A DNA stretch of 64,000 bases from Vibrio mediterranei. Lineage in GTDB: Bacteria; Pseudomonadota; Gammaproteobacteria; Enterobacterales; Vibrionaceae. Made by a program: the position numbers and the translations under genes. The notes under the pieces are model-generated. The model saw only the letters and a list, made by a program, of their open reading frames with translations. It had not been told where the DNA came from and ran no database searches. The stretch is from NCBI RefSeq assembly GCF_900088415.1, contig NZ_FLLQ01000002.1, positions 496,001 to 560,000 of the forward strand, in the 5' to 3' direction. The stretch's first letter is position 1. The number at the start of each line of letters is the position of its first letter. This document shows positions 9,814-19,103 of this stretch, piece by piece.

Positions 9814-10653
9814 TTAACTGTCGTCTTCGGTAAAGTCCGTCGGAAGAGTGGTCTTCATCTGATTCCAGATCTGACTACTCTCAATACCATAGTGACGAAT
9901 AACCAATGGTAATTTGTCTCTATTACCCGTTTGGCAAACATCTAGAAGCTCTTTATAGAAGTTCAGAGCCAACGCACGTGCTTCTGGATTCGAGAAGTAG
10001 TAGCTACCTACACGATCATAAAGCTTCTTAAGACCGTTAAAGATCAAACCATAGATCTGGTTCCCAGAATGGAATGCGAGGCGTTGGAAAAGCATGTAAT
10101 CATAGAAGTTGAAAGTGCGAGCCACCAGCATAGCTTGGCGCTTAGCTTCATCTTTCTCACCTTCATCTTTTACGTTCTGTTTGATCTTGTCAGCGTATGG
10201 GGAAGAAGCGACAAACTCGTCCCACGACTCCGCTTTCAACAGGCTCTCACAAGAATCAATCACACCTTCAATCGTGCGCTCAGAATTCTCTTTATTAGCT
10301 TTAAACGCATAGCGCATGAAGATTGGACTGATGTTCGCTCTCGCTGCTAACAAATCTTCTACGATAGAAGTCGCGTTATCCGCATCAAGAGTCATCAGCG
10401 TATCTAGGATATGAAGACCAGACGTCTCCATAAATTGATTCACTTTTGTTGGCTTGCCATGTTGGATCGTCAACCAACCATCTCTTGCTAGGCGCTGTAG
10501 CACTTCTCGAAGCGTGGTTCTTGTTACCCCAATTAGTTCAGATAGCTCTCGTTCAGCTGGAAGAATGGAGCCAGGAGGAAAACGGCCATTCCAGATGCTC
10601 TCAATAATATACTTTTCAGCGAACCCTGCTGGGCTCTTCGCCTTAATTACCAT
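9814..10653 (-). CDS. fadR: Fatty-acid metabolism regulator FadR, long Vibrio type
   Basis: This 279-residue GntR-family regulator binds DNA when free of long-chain acyl-CoA. It represses fad genes for uptake and beta-oxidation and activates fab genes. The N-terminal winged helix (about residues 8-75) contains [21 protein letters not shown], split here into its helix-turn-helix parts. The C-terminal acyl-CoA domain has [18 protein letters not shown] and the YHRIS-like end RHYGIESS. The E. coli protein has 239 residues. The extra 40 residues fall between about 138 and 177, in the charged [19 protein letters not shown] region, and match the insert known in Vibrio FadR, which adds a second ligand site. 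It is divergent from nhaB, as in E. coli. Likely target sites in this window lie at 57033, 58904 and 60350. Confidence 0.97.
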   Translation of the reverse strand: MVIKAKSPAGFAEKYIIESIWNGRFPPGSILPAERELSELIGVTRTTLREVLQRLARDGWLTIQHGKPTKVNQFMETSGLHILDTLMTLDADNATSIVEDLLAARANISPIFMRYAFKANKENSERTIEGVIDSCESLLKAESWDEFVASSPYADKIKQNVKDEGEKDEAKRQAMLVARTFNFYDYMLFQRLAFHSGNQIYGLIFNGLKKLYDRVGSYYFSNPEARALALNFYKELLDVCQTGNRDKLPLVIRHYGIESSQIWNQMKTTLPTDFTEDDS

Positions 10654-11121
10654 TATGGGGTGTATCCAATCATTTTATTTATTCGTGTATAGAACTCATC
10701 ATACCACTACTTCGAGAATTTGGTAAACCTACACTACTTATATCTGTAACAATACCAAAATAGAGCAAATACTCCATTTTAACAATTTTCTCAGCATAAC
10801 CATTTATAGGTACGAGGCATAAGTATTACATATTTATTAATGTTCTATTAACCTCAAACCCCTTATAGATTATGGTTATTCAATCTATCATAGCCAAAAC
10901 TAATCAATACGTTTTTATCGAGTATTAGGCGCAAATCACGCTAAAAAACATACTTTTTTGAAGGCTATGTTTCGAATACTATCCATGAGTCATGTTTTAG
11001 GTGGTCAGCCACCTAGAGGCTAAAAACGCAACTATTGTATAGGTCTATGTTTTGCTTATTACACATAGATCGCGTTTTTAACAAAAAGTAGAAATTTACC
11101 AATCTGAATTTGTAATTTTTG

Positions 11122-11149
11122 TTGACTATATCTTACCGAAGAGTAGAGT
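11122..11149 (+). promoter_or_regulatory. Possible nhaB promoter
   Basis: TTGACT (11122-11127) and TAGAGT (11144-11149) are separated by 16 bases and would start RNA close to 11155, exactly where the leader hairpins begin. The -10 match is only four of six bases. Confidence 0.4.
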
Positions 11150-11154
11150 TTCGG

Positions 11155-11229
11155 GCGAAGCAAGGAGTGCTTAGCAACTGAGGGACTTGGCAAGTGAACA
11201 ATGATCTCCACTCCATGTAAGCATTGTTC
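11155..11229 (+). ncRNA. Structured 5' leader of nhaB (candidate regulatory RNA)
   Basis: The first hairpin, GCGAAGC (11155-11161) with GCTTAGC (11169-11175) and one G-A mismatch, shows a 7-base loop AAGGAGT. The second, GAACAATG (11196-11203) with CATTGTTC (11222-11229), has an 18-base loop containing ACTCC (11210-11214). The two loops are complementary over five bases (GGAGT with ACTCC), so they could form a loop-loop contact. The loop AAGGA also resembles a CsrA site. A T-run follows at about 11240-11245. I cannot match it to a named riboswitch; sodium, lithium or pH sensing would suit NhaB but is only a guess. Confidence 0.4.
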
Positions 11230-11325
11230 GTTTACTAAGTTTTTTAAGTTAGATATTTTGGAAGCCCTCTCAAATACTCTCGTACCCTTGCATTTGTCGA
11301 TTAATAACAACATAAGAGTATTACT

Positions 11326-12918
11326 ATGCCGATGTCTTTAGGAAATGCTTTTATCAAGAACTTTCTTGGTAAGGCTCCCGATTGGTATAAAGTAGCGATC
11401 ATCGCTTTCCTAATTATCAACCCTATCGTTTTCTTCTTCATTGACCCGTTTACCGCTGGTTGGCTGTTGGTCATTGAGTTCATTTTCACGCTTGCTATGG
11501 CGCTAAAATGCTACCCATTACAGCCTGGTGGCCTACTTGCAATCGAAGCCGTTGCAATTGGGATGACCAGCCCGGGTATGGTGAAGCATGAAATCGTCAA
11601 CAACATTGAAGTTCTATTGCTTTTAGTGTTTATGGTTGCCGGTATTTACTTTATGAAGCAGCTTTTGCTGTTCATCTTTACCAAAATACTTCTCGGTATC
11701 CGCTCTAAAACAATGTTGTCTCTCGCATTCTGTTTCGCAGCCGCTTTTCTGTCTGCGTTCCTAGATGCTCTGACCGTTATCGCTGTTGTTATCAGCGTAG
11801 CTGTAGGTTTCTACTCGATTTATCACAAAGTCGCGTCTGGTCAACCTAGCAGTTCTTCTCATGACCATACTCAAGATGAACACTTATCTGAACTAACTCG
11901 TGATGACTTAGAAGATTACCGCGCGTTCTTACGCTCGCTACTTATGCACGCTGGTGTTGGTACCGCACTGGGTGGCGTAATGACCATGGTTGGTGAGCCA
12001 CAGAACCTGATTATTGCCGATCAAGCAGGTTGGCTGTTCGGTGAGTTCATCATGCGAATGCTGCCAGTTACTGCGCCAGTATTCGTTTGTGGCCTTATTA
12101 CTTGTGCACTTGTTGAGAAATTCAAGGTATTTGGCTATGGAGCCAAGCTACCAGACAACGTTCGTCAAATCCTTGTTGATTTCGACCGCGAAGAACGTAA
12201 AACACGTACTAAACAAGATGTTGCTAAACTTTGGATTCAAGGCGCTATCGCAGTTTGGTTGATTGTTGCTCTTGCAATGCACTTGGCCGCTGTCGGTCTT
12301 ATTGGCCTGTCTGTGATTATTCTTGCCACGTCTTTTACCGGTGTTATTGAAGAGCACTCAATGGGTAAAGCGTTTGAAGAGGCACTACCATTCACGGCAC
12401 TACTTGCAGTGTTCTTCTCAATTGTTGCTGTAATTATTGACCAAGGGCTATTCAAGCCAATCATTGATGCTGTGCTGCATATCGAAGACAAAGGTACTCA
12501 GTTGGCGCTGTTCTATGTTGCGAACGGTCTGTTGTCGATGGTATCTGATAACGTCTTCGTTGGTACGGTATATATTAACGAAGTGAAAACAGCATTGGTC
12601 GAGGGTGTCATTGACCGAGCGCAGTTTGACTTATTGGCCGTCGCTATCAACACAGGTACTAACCTACCTTCAGTAGCAACACCGAACGGACAAGCAGCCT
12701 TCTTATTCCTGCTTACGTCTGCTTTGGCACCACTTATTCGTTTGTCTTATGGCAAGATGGTAGTCATGGCCCTGCCATACACTATCGTTCTCGCTTTGGT
12801 CGGCTTATTTGGTATTGTTTATCTCTTAGAGCCAATGACCGCGATATTCTACGATCTAGGCTGGATTACCGAAGCCACAGGCAAGGTAATTGAGGCGAGT
12901 GTCTCATCTGGGCACTAA
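11326..12918 (+). CDS. nhaB: Na+/H+ antiporter NhaB
   Basis: This 530-residue inner-membrane antiporter exports sodium (and lithium) in exchange for protons. It is highly hydrophobic with about a dozen membrane segments and opens with the family-specific [19 protein letters not shown]. Typical NhaB blocks include [21 protein letters not shown], given here only as part of its helix, the [16 protein letters not shown] loop, and [11 protein letters not shown] with the [11 protein letters not shown] stretch near the C-terminus. The length is that of characterised Vibrio NhaB. An imperfect SD (TAAGAG) lies about eight bases before the ATG. It is followed by its own terminator and then dsbB, and its leader may be structured (11155-11229). 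Confidence 0.97.
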   Translation: MPMSLGNAFIKNFLGKAPDWYKVAIIAFLIINPIVFFFIDPFTAGWLLVIEFIFTLAMALKCYPLQPGGLLAIEAVAIGMTSPGMVKHEIVNNIEVLLLLVFMVAGIYFMKQLLLFIFTKILLGIRSKTMLSLAFCFAAAFLSAFLDALTVIAVVISVAVGFYSIYHKVASGQPSSSSHDHTQDEHLSELTRDDLEDYRAFLRSLLMHAGVGTALGGVMTMVGEPQNLIIADQAGWLFGEFIMRMLPVTAPVFVCGLITCALVEKFKVFGYGAKLPDNVRQILVDFDREERKTRTKQDVAKLWIQGAIAVWLIVALAMHLAAVGLIGLSVIILATSFTGVIEEHSMGKAFEEALPFTALLAVFFSIVAVIIDQGLFKPIIDAVLHIEDKGTQLALFYVANGLLSMVSDNVFVGTVYINEVKTALVEGVIDRAQFDLLAVAINTGTNLPSVATPNGQAAFLFLLTSALAPLIRLSYGKMVVMALPYTIVLALVGLFGIVYLLEPMTAIFYDLGWITEATGKVIEASVSSGH

Positions 12919-12950
12919 TTTTTAGTTGATTGTGAAACTAATCCGCGTTA

Positions 12951-12978
12951 AAAAGCTCTGAGTATTCAGAGCTTTTTT
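12951..12978 (+). terminator. Terminator between nhaB and dsbB
   Basis: AAAAGCTCTGA (12951-12961) pairs with TCAGAGCTTTT (12966-12976) around a GTAT loop and runs into T's. It ends 20 bases before the dsbB start, so dsbB depends on readthrough or a promoter inside nhaB. Confidence 0.9.
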
Positions 12979-12998
12979 ATTTCAACAAGGACGTATCA

Positions 12999-13541
12999 GT
13001 GACGGTTCTTTCCAACATCAAAGCATTTTCCAAAACTCGTTTGTCTTGGGGCCTGCTTTTTATCTGCACCATTTTCTTCGAGCTTTGTGCCTTATTCTTC
13101 CAACATGTTATGCAGCTTGGTCCATGCGTGATGTGTATTTATGAACGGGTTGCCATGTTTGGTATTACCGGTGCTGCGCTAATAGGTATGATCAATCCGA
13201 AAAATACGGTAATGCGTTGGATTGGATTTGGTGCTTGGGGTGCTTCGGCAATCAAAGGATTAACATTGGCGCTTGAACACGTGGACTATCAGTTCAATCC
13301 ATCACCATTCAAGACCTGTGATTTGTTCGTCACCTTCCCAGATTGGGCACCTTTAAATCAATGGGCTCCTTGGTTATTTGAAGCCTACGGTGACTGTTCT
13401 AAAGTCGTATGGCAGTTCCTGACACTATCAATGCCACAATGGCTGGTGATTATCTTTGCAGGTAACTTAGTTGCACTGGCCATCATCATTATCTCCCAAA
13501 GCGCGAAACTGTCTGGCTCCAGAGCACGCGGTTTTCAGTAA
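12999..13541 (+). CDS. dsbB: Disulfide bond formation protein DsbB
   Basis: This 180-residue four-helix inner-membrane protein reoxidises periplasmic DsbA and passes electrons to ubiquinone or menaquinone. Both redox pairs are visible: C43-V-M-C46 in the GPCVMCIYER motif of the first periplasmic loop, and C107 with C133 in the second. The initiation codon is GTG at 12999, supported by AAGGA about eight bases upstream; the first in-frame ATG is inside the first helix. The order nhaB-dsbB is conserved in enterobacteria and vibrios. Because a terminator stands directly before it, expression is probably lower than nhaB or driven separately. A bidirectional terminator follows. Confidence 0.96.
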   Translation: MTVLSNIKAFSKTRLSWGLLFICTIFFELCALFFQHVMQLGPCVMCIYERVAMFGITGAALIGMINPKNTVMRWIGFGAWGASAIKGLTLALEHVDYQFNPSPFKTCDLFVTFPDWAPLNQWAPWLFEAYGDCSKVVWQFLTLSMPQWLVIIFAGNLVALAIIIISQSAKLSGSRARGFQ

Positions 13542-13564
13542 CGCTTTTCGGTAACTAATTGATA

Positions 13565-13595
13565 AAACAAAGCCTCCAAATTGGAGGCTTTGTTT
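13565..13595. terminator. Bidirectional terminator between dsbB and the SEC-C protein gene
   Basis: AAACAAAGCCTCC (13565-13577) pairs with GGAGGCTTTGTTT (13583-13595), a 13-bp stem between convergent genes. Confidence 0.9.
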
Positions 13596-13612
13596 CTTAT
13601 GGTTGTAAGCGA

Positions 13613-14215
13613 TTACTGACCACAGCACTTCTTGAACTTTTTGCCACTACCACAAGGACAAGTGTCATTACGGCCCACGTCTTTAAACGGGTTAACTGTT
13701 TGAGATTGATGTCCAATCATCATTTCATCAGCCGCCATACCTACTTCGTGTATCATCGCATCTAACTGTGGTAGAAATTCCGTTAGTTGTGGTAGCTGTT
13801 CATACCCTGCTTGATGCATTTCGTTATGCGTCTGTTCTTCATCAATAGCCAGCATAAACGTAGTTAACAGCGCTTGAAGCATGCGCTGCGTGCCATCTGC
13901 AAACTGCTTGTTAATCCATTGCTGTTCAACAATAGGCCACACAGTCATAAACCCTTCGGCTACGTCTGCTAACTGCTCAGTATTACTGCCAATAAAATCC
14001 GTAAGATGGTATTGAGCGGTCTTCAATTGGGCGTATTGAGCATTTAGATGCTCTACAATCCACGCTTCTTGCTCAGCCGAATAGTCGCCGACCACATTAG
14101 CTAACCAGCTTTCCGGCTTTAATGGTTCGACAGCAAAGTTTGCCGCCAAGATTGCGCCTTCAATAAATGCACTAGACTCACCTGTCCAATCAGCAGGTAG
14201 CTCGATGAATTTCAT
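13613..14215 (-). CDS. YecA/UPF0149 family protein with C-terminal SEC-C zinc motif
   Basis: This soluble 200-residue protein has an N-terminal UPF0149-type helical domain (family of YgfB/YecA) and a C-terminal SEC-C motif, [18 protein letters not shown]. Its three cysteines and the terminal C-C bind zinc as in SecA. E. coli YecA binds metal through the same motif and has been tied to ribosomes or SecA, but no firm function is known. The ATG at 14215 was chosen because homologues begin MKFIEL-like; only AAAGA lies upstream. The frame extends to a TTG 11 codons earlier. The gene converges with dsbB. The upstream neighbour, dusC, is divergent. Confidence 0.85.
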   Translation of the reverse strand: MKFIELPADWTGESSAFIEGAILAANFAVEPLKPESWLANVVGDYSAEQEAWIVEHLNAQYAQLKTAQYHLTDFIGSNTEQLADVAEGFMTVWPIVEQQWINKQFADGTQRMLQALLTTFMLAIDEEQTHNEMHQAGYEQLPQLTEFLPQLDAMIHEVGMAADEMMIGHQSQTVNPFKDVGRNDTCPCGSGKKFKKCCGQ

Positions 14216-14338
14216 ACGTTGATCTTTTATCTTAAAAATTTGCAGCAAGTATATTTGGCTACGTCGCTGAACTCAATGGTCGATTCTTTACCCTATAACA
14301 GGTAGAATCCTCGCTCCCTGAGTATAGTGAGAACTGGT

Positions 14339-15301
14339 ATGCGTGTTGTTTTGGGCCCAATGGAGGGCGTTTTAGATCATCTAATGCGAGAGATTCTTAC
14401 AGAGATCAACGATTACGACCTCTGTGTGACTGAGTTTGTTCGTGTCGTTGACCAAACCCTACCCGATCACGTATTCCACCGATTGTGCCCTGAGTTAGCG
14501 CAAGGTTCAATGACCAAATCCGGTACACCCGTTCATATTCAATTACTGGGTCAAGACCCTCGCTGGATGGCAGAAAATGCGGTAAGAGCGGCTAGCCTTG
14601 GCGCTAAAGGTATCGACCTTAATTTTGGTTGCCCCGCAAAACTGGTTAACAAAAGCAAAGGGGGCGCTGCCCTACTGCAACATCCCGAGCTTATTCATAA
14701 CGTCGTTAAAGCGTGTCGTGAAGCTGTTGACCGCAATATCCCGGTGACAGCGAAAATCCGCCTAGGTTGGGAAAACCCGGATGATTGCTTTGAAATTGTC
14801 GATGCGATAGAGCAAGCTGGAGCCAACGAGTTAACCGTTCATGCTAGAACCAAAACTGGTGGCTATAAGGCAAGCGAGATCAAGTGGGAATATATCAATG
14901 AGATCCGCAAGAAAACATCCGTTCCCTTAATTGCCAACGGTGAAATCTGGAACTTCGAAGATGGTCAACGCTGTATAGAAACTACCGGTGTTGATTCACT
15001 CATGGTCTGTCGTGGCGCGTTTAATGTCCCTAACCTCGGCAATGTAGTGAAACATAACCACACCGTGATGCCATGGCAAGACGTGGTTGATTTGTTGCTG
15101 GTCTATTCGACTTATGAAATCAAAGGCGACAAAGGACTGTACTACCCTAACCGAGTAAAACAATGGTTCTCATATCTTCGTCAACAATATCCTCAAGCGA
15201 ACGAGTTGTTCCGAGAAATACGCACTTTCAATAAGGCTGCACCTATCGTTGAGCATATACAGAACTACCGTGACAATGTACTTGAGACATTGCCACAGTA
15301 G
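14339..15301 (+). CDS. dusC: tRNA-dihydrouridine(16) synthase DusC
   Basis: A 320-residue FMN enzyme that reduces uridine 16 in the D-loop of tRNAs using NADPH. The TIM-barrel opening RVVLGPMEGVLD, the substrate-side motif LNFGCPAKLVNKSKGG with catalytic C98, and the HARTKTGGY flavin-phosphate motif are all present. The C-terminal WFSYLRQQYP helix is characteristic of DusC rather than DusA or DusB. I chose the ATG at 14339 because DusC proteins start MRVLL; a GTG four codons earlier is also possible. No strong Shine-Dalgarno is visible. The stop codon is only ten bases from that of the convergent glucosidase gene, and no hairpin separates them. Confidence 0.93.
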   Translation: MRVVLGPMEGVLDHLMREILTEINDYDLCVTEFVRVVDQTLPDHVFHRLCPELAQGSMTKSGTPVHIQLLGQDPRWMAENAVRAASLGAKGIDLNFGCPAKLVNKSKGGAALLQHPELIHNVVKACREAVDRNIPVTAKIRLGWENPDDCFEIVDAIEQAGANELTVHARTKTGGYKASEIKWEYINEIRKKTSVPLIANGEIWNFEDGQRCIETTGVDSLMVCRGAFNVPNLGNVVKHNHTVMPWQDVVDLLLVYSTYEIKGDKGLYYPNRVKQWFSYLRQQYPQANELFREIRTFNKAAPIVEHIQNYRDNVLETLPQ

Positions 15302-15311
15302 TTTACTCAGG

Positions 15312-17144
15312 CTAAAGGGTTAGAAGCAGTGAATGTTCGCCTTCTATCGAGACGGTGAGCATTCCTTTGTTAGCAGAGATCATCTTTTCGGTAATTGGAC
15401 AACAAAACGCTCCCTGTTCAATCCCCAGCTTCCATACGGGCAATTCTACTTGGTTAGATTGTTTTCCTAGATTGAATCCACTTAGCACCACTTCGCTATC
15501 GAGTTGGCGAGCGAATACCAAACAAGCGTCATCAACATACAAAGGCATAAAGCTACCTTTTTGCAGTGCCTTCGAGCGCCGACGAATGGCAATCATCTTT
15601 TTAAAGTACGGTAGCCATTCACTGTGCTCAATCTGTTCCCAAGGGAAGCAACGACGGTTGTCTGGGTCGTGAGAGCCTTCTAGAGCAATCTCGGCACCGT
15701 AATACAAACAAGGTGCCCCCACAAAAGACATCAATAGCTGGTTCGCGATAGCAAACTTCGCTTTGTCTCCACTAAGTGTTGTAATAAAGCGTTCAGTATC
15801 ATGGCTATCTAACTGGTTGAGCTGTGACAGCTGGTTGTTCCATGGAACCTTTGCACTTGCTTCCTGAAGCCACTCAAGAAAGTCATGGCAGTCAATGTTA
15901 ATTGGATCAAATTGAATGTCCTTGCTTGCTAGCAAAGCCCTAACTGGATGCGCGAATCCATAATAGTTCATCGCCCCATCTTCTTGATCACCCTGTAGCC
16001 ACTGAGTCGCCTCAAAGAAATGCTCTCCGAGCATATAAGAATCTGGGTTCACCGACTTCATCGAATCACGGAATGCTTTCACATAATGCGCATTATTGGT
16101 TGCTCCCTCTCCTTCACCTAACATATGAATCACATCAAAACGCCAGCCATCGATATTATATGGGGGCTTTAGCCAGTACTTGATGACTGAGCTTTCATCC
16201 AGATAGATCTGGTTGCATACTTCTTGGTTGTGGAAATTCAATACTGGTAACGTGTCAATCCCTTTCCAGCCAACGTACCTATCTGAGTCAGCTTCAAAAA
16301 AGTAGTAATCACGATATGGGCTATCTTGCGATGTATAAGCTCCATTGCCGTGACTAAGGATATCGAACCATGAATGTGAGGTGGATGTGTGATTGAGTAC
16401 TGCATCTAGCACTACTTTCAAGCCTCGTTGATGAAGCTTATCCGTCAATTGGGCAAATTGTTCATTAGTGCCAAATTTTGGATCAATTGAGTAGTAATCA
16501 ACGGTATCGTATTTATGGTTAGAGTATGACGTGAATATTGGGTTCAGATAAAGCGTAGTGATACCTAAATCTTGAAGATAGTCGAGTTTACTTTCGATGC
16601 CCGCAAGGTCACCACCGAAGAACTCTACTGCACCAGTATCACCATGAGTACCAACACTTTCTCCCCACTGTTTTTTCACAGACTGTCTATTCCGAGCAAG
16701 GTATTGATATTCACCCGTTTCCACCGCTAAGTCTGGGTCACCGTTGCAAAAACGTTCAGGGAAGATTTGGTAGAAAACTTGCTCTGCTACCCAACTTGGG
16801 GGCTGATGACAGCGATTGTACTTAAAATGGTACTCTCGCCCGGGCATACGTTTTTGAACACCGCGGGCATCTAACCAGTACTGCTCCGTTTGCGTTAGAG
16901 CTTTAAACACGTAGTAAGTAACATCTTTATCTTCGCTAAGAGGAAGCGTCGCCTGCCAAATATCAAGTCGTCCTTTCGTGCCTACTTTAGACATAGGGAC
17001 TATGTACTCTTCATTGTCAGGCTCATGACGAAGACTTACCGACTCATAATCTTTTGCTTCAGCAAACAAAGTAATGGTTAGCTTATCTTCGACGCGCACC
17101 ACCCCATCATGAGTCTGTGGATGAAATAAAAAAGGCTGTGTCAT
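15312..17144 (-). CDS. malZ: Alpha-glucosidase of glycoside hydrolase family 13, MalZ-like
   Basis: This 610-residue cytoplasmic enzyme has an N-terminal beta domain (about residues 1-110) and a GH13 barrel. The four conserved regions are visible: LDAVLNHTS (247-254), GWRFDVIH with the nucleophile D337, GEHFFE with the acid/base E374, and LDSHDTERF with D449. These positions nearly match E. coli MalZ, which removes glucose from the reducing end of maltodextrins. A neopullulanase-like or cyclomaltodextrinase activity is the main alternative. No signal peptide is present, so the substrate is internal maltodextrin or glycogen fragments. It is not next to any mal regulator or transporter in this window; it converges with dusC and is followed upstream by the ABC operon. 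Confidence 0.88.
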   Translation of the reverse strand: MTQPFLFHPQTHDGVVRVEDKLTITLFAEAKDYESVSLRHEPDNEEYIVPMSKVGTKGRLDIWQATLPLSEDKDVTYYVFKALTQTEQYWLDARGVQKRMPGREYHFKYNRCHQPPSWVAEQVFYQIFPERFCNGDPDLAVETGEYQYLARNRQSVKKQWGESVGTHGDTGAVEFFGGDLAGIESKLDYLQDLGITTLYLNPIFTSYSNHKYDTVDYYSIDPKFGTNEQFAQLTDKLHQRGLKVVLDAVLNHTSTSHSWFDILSHGNGAYTSQDSPYRDYYFFEADSDRYVGWKGIDTLPVLNFHNQEVCNQIYLDESSVIKYWLKPPYNIDGWRFDVIHMLGEGEGATNNAHYVKAFRDSMKSVNPDSYMLGEHFFEATQWLQGDQEDGAMNYYGFAHPVRALLASKDIQFDPINIDCHDFLEWLQEASAKVPWNNQLSQLNQLDSHDTERFITTLSGDKAKFAIANQLLMSFVGAPCLYYGAEIALEGSHDPDNRRCFPWEQIEHSEWLPYFKKMIAIRRRSKALQKGSFMPLYVDDACLVFARQLDSEVVLSGFNLGKQSNQVELPVWKLGIEQGAFCCPITEKMISANKGMLTVSIEGEHSLLLTL

Positions 17145-17204
17145 TGTTATTCTTCTTACATAGAGGGAACGAGATCACGTTATCTTAGTTGAATAACCGC
17201 AATA

Positions 17205-17234
17205 AAAGATCCCCCTTCATATTGAAGAGGGATC
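17205..17234 (-). terminator. Terminator of the ABC importer operon
   Basis: GATCCC (17208-17213) plus CTTCA (17215-17219) pair with TGAAG (17223-17227) and GGGATC (17229-17234), with one mismatch. On the minus strand TTTT follows, 65 bases after the ATPase stop. Confidence 0.75.
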
Positions 17235-17299
17235 ACAGTCTGTAGGCGTAGCACTGAGGCTTAGAAACCGCTCGGTTAAAGATGTTTAAAAATAGATTG

Positions 17300-18094
17300 T
17301 TAACTCAATAGCAAACTGTCATCCGCCAGCTCTTCACCACGAACTTTTGAGAACATTTCTAATAGATCTGGAACTTGCATATTTGCGCGCTGTTCCCCTT
17401 CTACGTCCAAGACGATTTCTCCTTGGTGTAGCATTACGGTCCGATCACCGCAGGCCAGCGCATCTTTCATCGAGTGCGTTACCATCATTACCGTAAGGTT
17501 AAACTCCTTGATCACCTTTTTAGTTAAGTCGATAACAAAAGCTGCCATACGTGGGTCAAGTGCCGCGGTATGCTCGTCAAGCAGTAACAGCTTACTATCT
17601 GACAGCGTTGCCATCACTAAACTTACCGCTTGGCGCTGACCACCTGAAAGTAACCCAATGTTGTCACTCAATCGGTCTTCAAGGCCCAAACCAAGAATGC
17701 TAATGCGCTCTTGGAATAGCTTGCGACGCTTTGACGATAGCGACAAACTCCAGCCCCGTTTTTTACCACGCATATATGCCAGGGCCATGTTTTCTTCAAT
17801 AGAAAGGTCACCACACGTTCCTGCTAAGGGGTCCTGGAATACACGAGCACATTGGTTTGCTCGCTGATCTACCGTTTGTCTGGTCACGTCCATTTCGTCA
17901 ATGAGCACTCGACCGCCAATCATAGGTGTTTCACCAGTAACAGCGCCAAGTAACGTAGATTTACCCGCTCCATTTGAACCAATCACCGTTAGAAACTGAT
18001 GTTCCGGAACCTCTAGATTAACGCCTTTCAATGCTTGGTTTTCTAGGATAGTACCTGGGTTGAAGGTAACTTGAATATCTTCTAAACGAATCAT
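17300..18094 (-). CDS. ABC importer ATP-binding protein (COG1101 type)
   Basis: A 264-residue ATPase subunit for the importer whose permease and binding protein lie just upstream. Walker A (GSNGAGKST) is at about 39-47, the signature LSGGQRQA at 149-156, and the Walker B LLLLDEHTAALD follows with the switch histidine in VTHSM. The start overlaps the permease stop as ATGA, so translation is coupled. This family of ATPases pairs with ABC_sub_bind proteins. Comparative regulon studies have proposed tryptophan or tyrosine as substrate (TrpXYZ) in some bacteria. I see no TrpR-like operator here, so the substrate remains open. Confidence 0.9.
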   Translation of the reverse strand: MIRLEDIQVTFNPGTILENQALKGVNLEVPEHQFLTVIGSNGAGKSTLLGAVTGETPMIGGRVLIDEMDVTRQTVDQRANQCARVFQDPLAGTCGDLSIEENMALAYMRGKKRGWSLSLSSKRRKLFQERISILGLGLEDRLSDNIGLLSGGQRQAVSLVMATLSDSKLLLLDEHTAALDPRMAAFVIDLTKKVIKEFNLTVMMVTHSMKDALACGDRTVMLHQGEIVLDVEGEQRANMQVPDLLEMFSKVRGEELADDSLLLS

Positions 18095-19032
18095 GCTACT
18101 TTCCCCGCTTTGCCTGAATTAGATACTGCTTGACTCTTTACAGGCTTAACGCCCTTTTTTGCTTTGAGGTTTCCTTTTAGTTTCGGAGCAATCAGTGCGA
18201 TGGCTACCAAGACCGCCGTCACCAAGTTAAGGTCCGATGCTTGCAATCCAAACATGCCAGAACTTAATGCGAACGCCACAGCTAGACGATACAAGACGGA
18301 ACCGACAATCACCGCGGTCACCGCTACCCAAATCTTTTTACCCGGAATCAAGGTCTGACCCAGAATAACAGCAGCAAGGCCAACCACGATCGTACCCACA
18401 CCAGAAGTCACATCCGCAAAGCTATTGGTTTGAGCGAACAGCGCACCAGCGAAACCTACGAAACCGTTGGATAAAGCAAGACAAAAATAGGTATAAAACG
18501 ATGTGCTTGCACCTTGAGCCTTAACCATGCGCGCATTGACACCAGTCGCTCGTAGCCCCAAACCGAAGTCACTATTAAGAAGGCGGACAACAAACCATGC
18601 CGACACCAGAACGAGTACACCCACCACTAAAGGCCTGATGTACATGGCATCACCCATCATTTCAAATGGCGTTAAAATGGTATCTTCACCAAGTAGTGCA
18701 ATATTTGGGCGTCCCATGATTCGAATGTTGATCGAAAACGCCGCGATCATAGTCAAGATAGATGCAAGAAGATGAAGAATGCCACACCTAACGGCTAAGA
18801 ATGCTGTCACCCAACCCGTTGCTGCACCAGCAACGATAGCCATCCCCGTTGCTATCCAAGGGTCGATTCCAGCCACAATAGCGGTCGCTGCAACGGCCGC
18901 TCCCATAGGGAAACTGCCATCAACACTAAGATCTGGAAAATCAAGAACTCGGAAGGTGAGATAGACACCCAACGCGACCAGTCCATAGATAAGACCGATT
19001 TCTAGAGCGCCGAAAAAAGCGAAAGCAGACAT
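18091..19032 (-). CDS. ABC importer permease (COG4120 type)
   Basis: A 313-residue inner-membrane permease of the branched-chain/ribose-type ABC_permease family, with about eight to ten hydrophobic segments. It contains LRATGVNARMVKAQG, the cytoplasmic coupling loop that contacts the ATPase. GAGGAG lies six bases before the ATG. Its stop overlaps the ATPase start by four bases. Between the binding-protein gene and this gene there is a complete terminator hairpin (19055-19087), so permease and ATPase should be made at lower levels than the binding protein. A basic, lysine-rich cytoplasmic tail ends the protein. Confidence 0.9.
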   Translation of the reverse strand: MSAFAFFGALEIGLIYGLVALGVYLTFRVLDFPDLSVDGSFPMGAAVAATAIVAGIDPWIATGMAIVAGAATGWVTAFLAVRCGILHLLASILTMIAAFSINIRIMGRPNIALLGEDTILTPFEMMGDAMYIRPLVVGVLVLVSAWFVVRLLNSDFGLGLRATGVNARMVKAQGASTSFYTYFCLALSNGFVGFAGALFAQTNSFADVTSGVGTIVVGLAAVILGQTLIPGKKIWVAVTAVIVGSVLYRLAVAFALSSGMFGLQASDLNLVTAVLVAIALIAPKLKGNLKAKKGVKPVKSQAVSNSGKAGKVA

Positions 19033-19054
19033 AACAACTCCTCTTCTGCTTAAT

Positions 19055-19087
19055 AAAAAAGCTGGGCCTTAAATCATAAAGCCCAGC
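19055..19087 (-). terminator. Intra-operon terminator between binding-protein and permease genes
   Basis: GCTGGGC (19061-19067) and GCCCAGC (19081-19087) form a 7-bp GC-rich stem that can be extended by A-T and G-T pairs. On the minus strand it is followed by TTTTTT (19060 to 19055). It lies within an operon and so acts as a partial terminator. Confidence 0.8.
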
Positions 19088-19103
19088 CACCATCACTCGT
19101 GCG

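Larger units (their letters stand above)
10654..11325. other. 672-base fadR-nhaB divergent gap with several stem-loops
   Basis: This gap is long for a divergent pair and is rich in inverted repeats. There is ATAGATT/AATCTAT (10865-10871 with 10882-10888), TAGGTGG/CCACCTA (10998-11004 with 11009-11015), TAAAAACGC/GCGTTTTTA (11021-11029 with 11072-11080) enclosing TCTATGT/ACATAGA (11044-11050 with 11063-11069), and the leader structure at 11155-11229. Short open frames on either strand lack ribosome sites and I do not call them. I see no FadR-like operator here. Confidence 0.6.

Noticed and set aside
11059..11313. Minus-strand 84-codon frame before nhaB
   Set aside because: It overlaps the structured leader of nhaB and has no ribosome site; the hairpins explain the sequence better.
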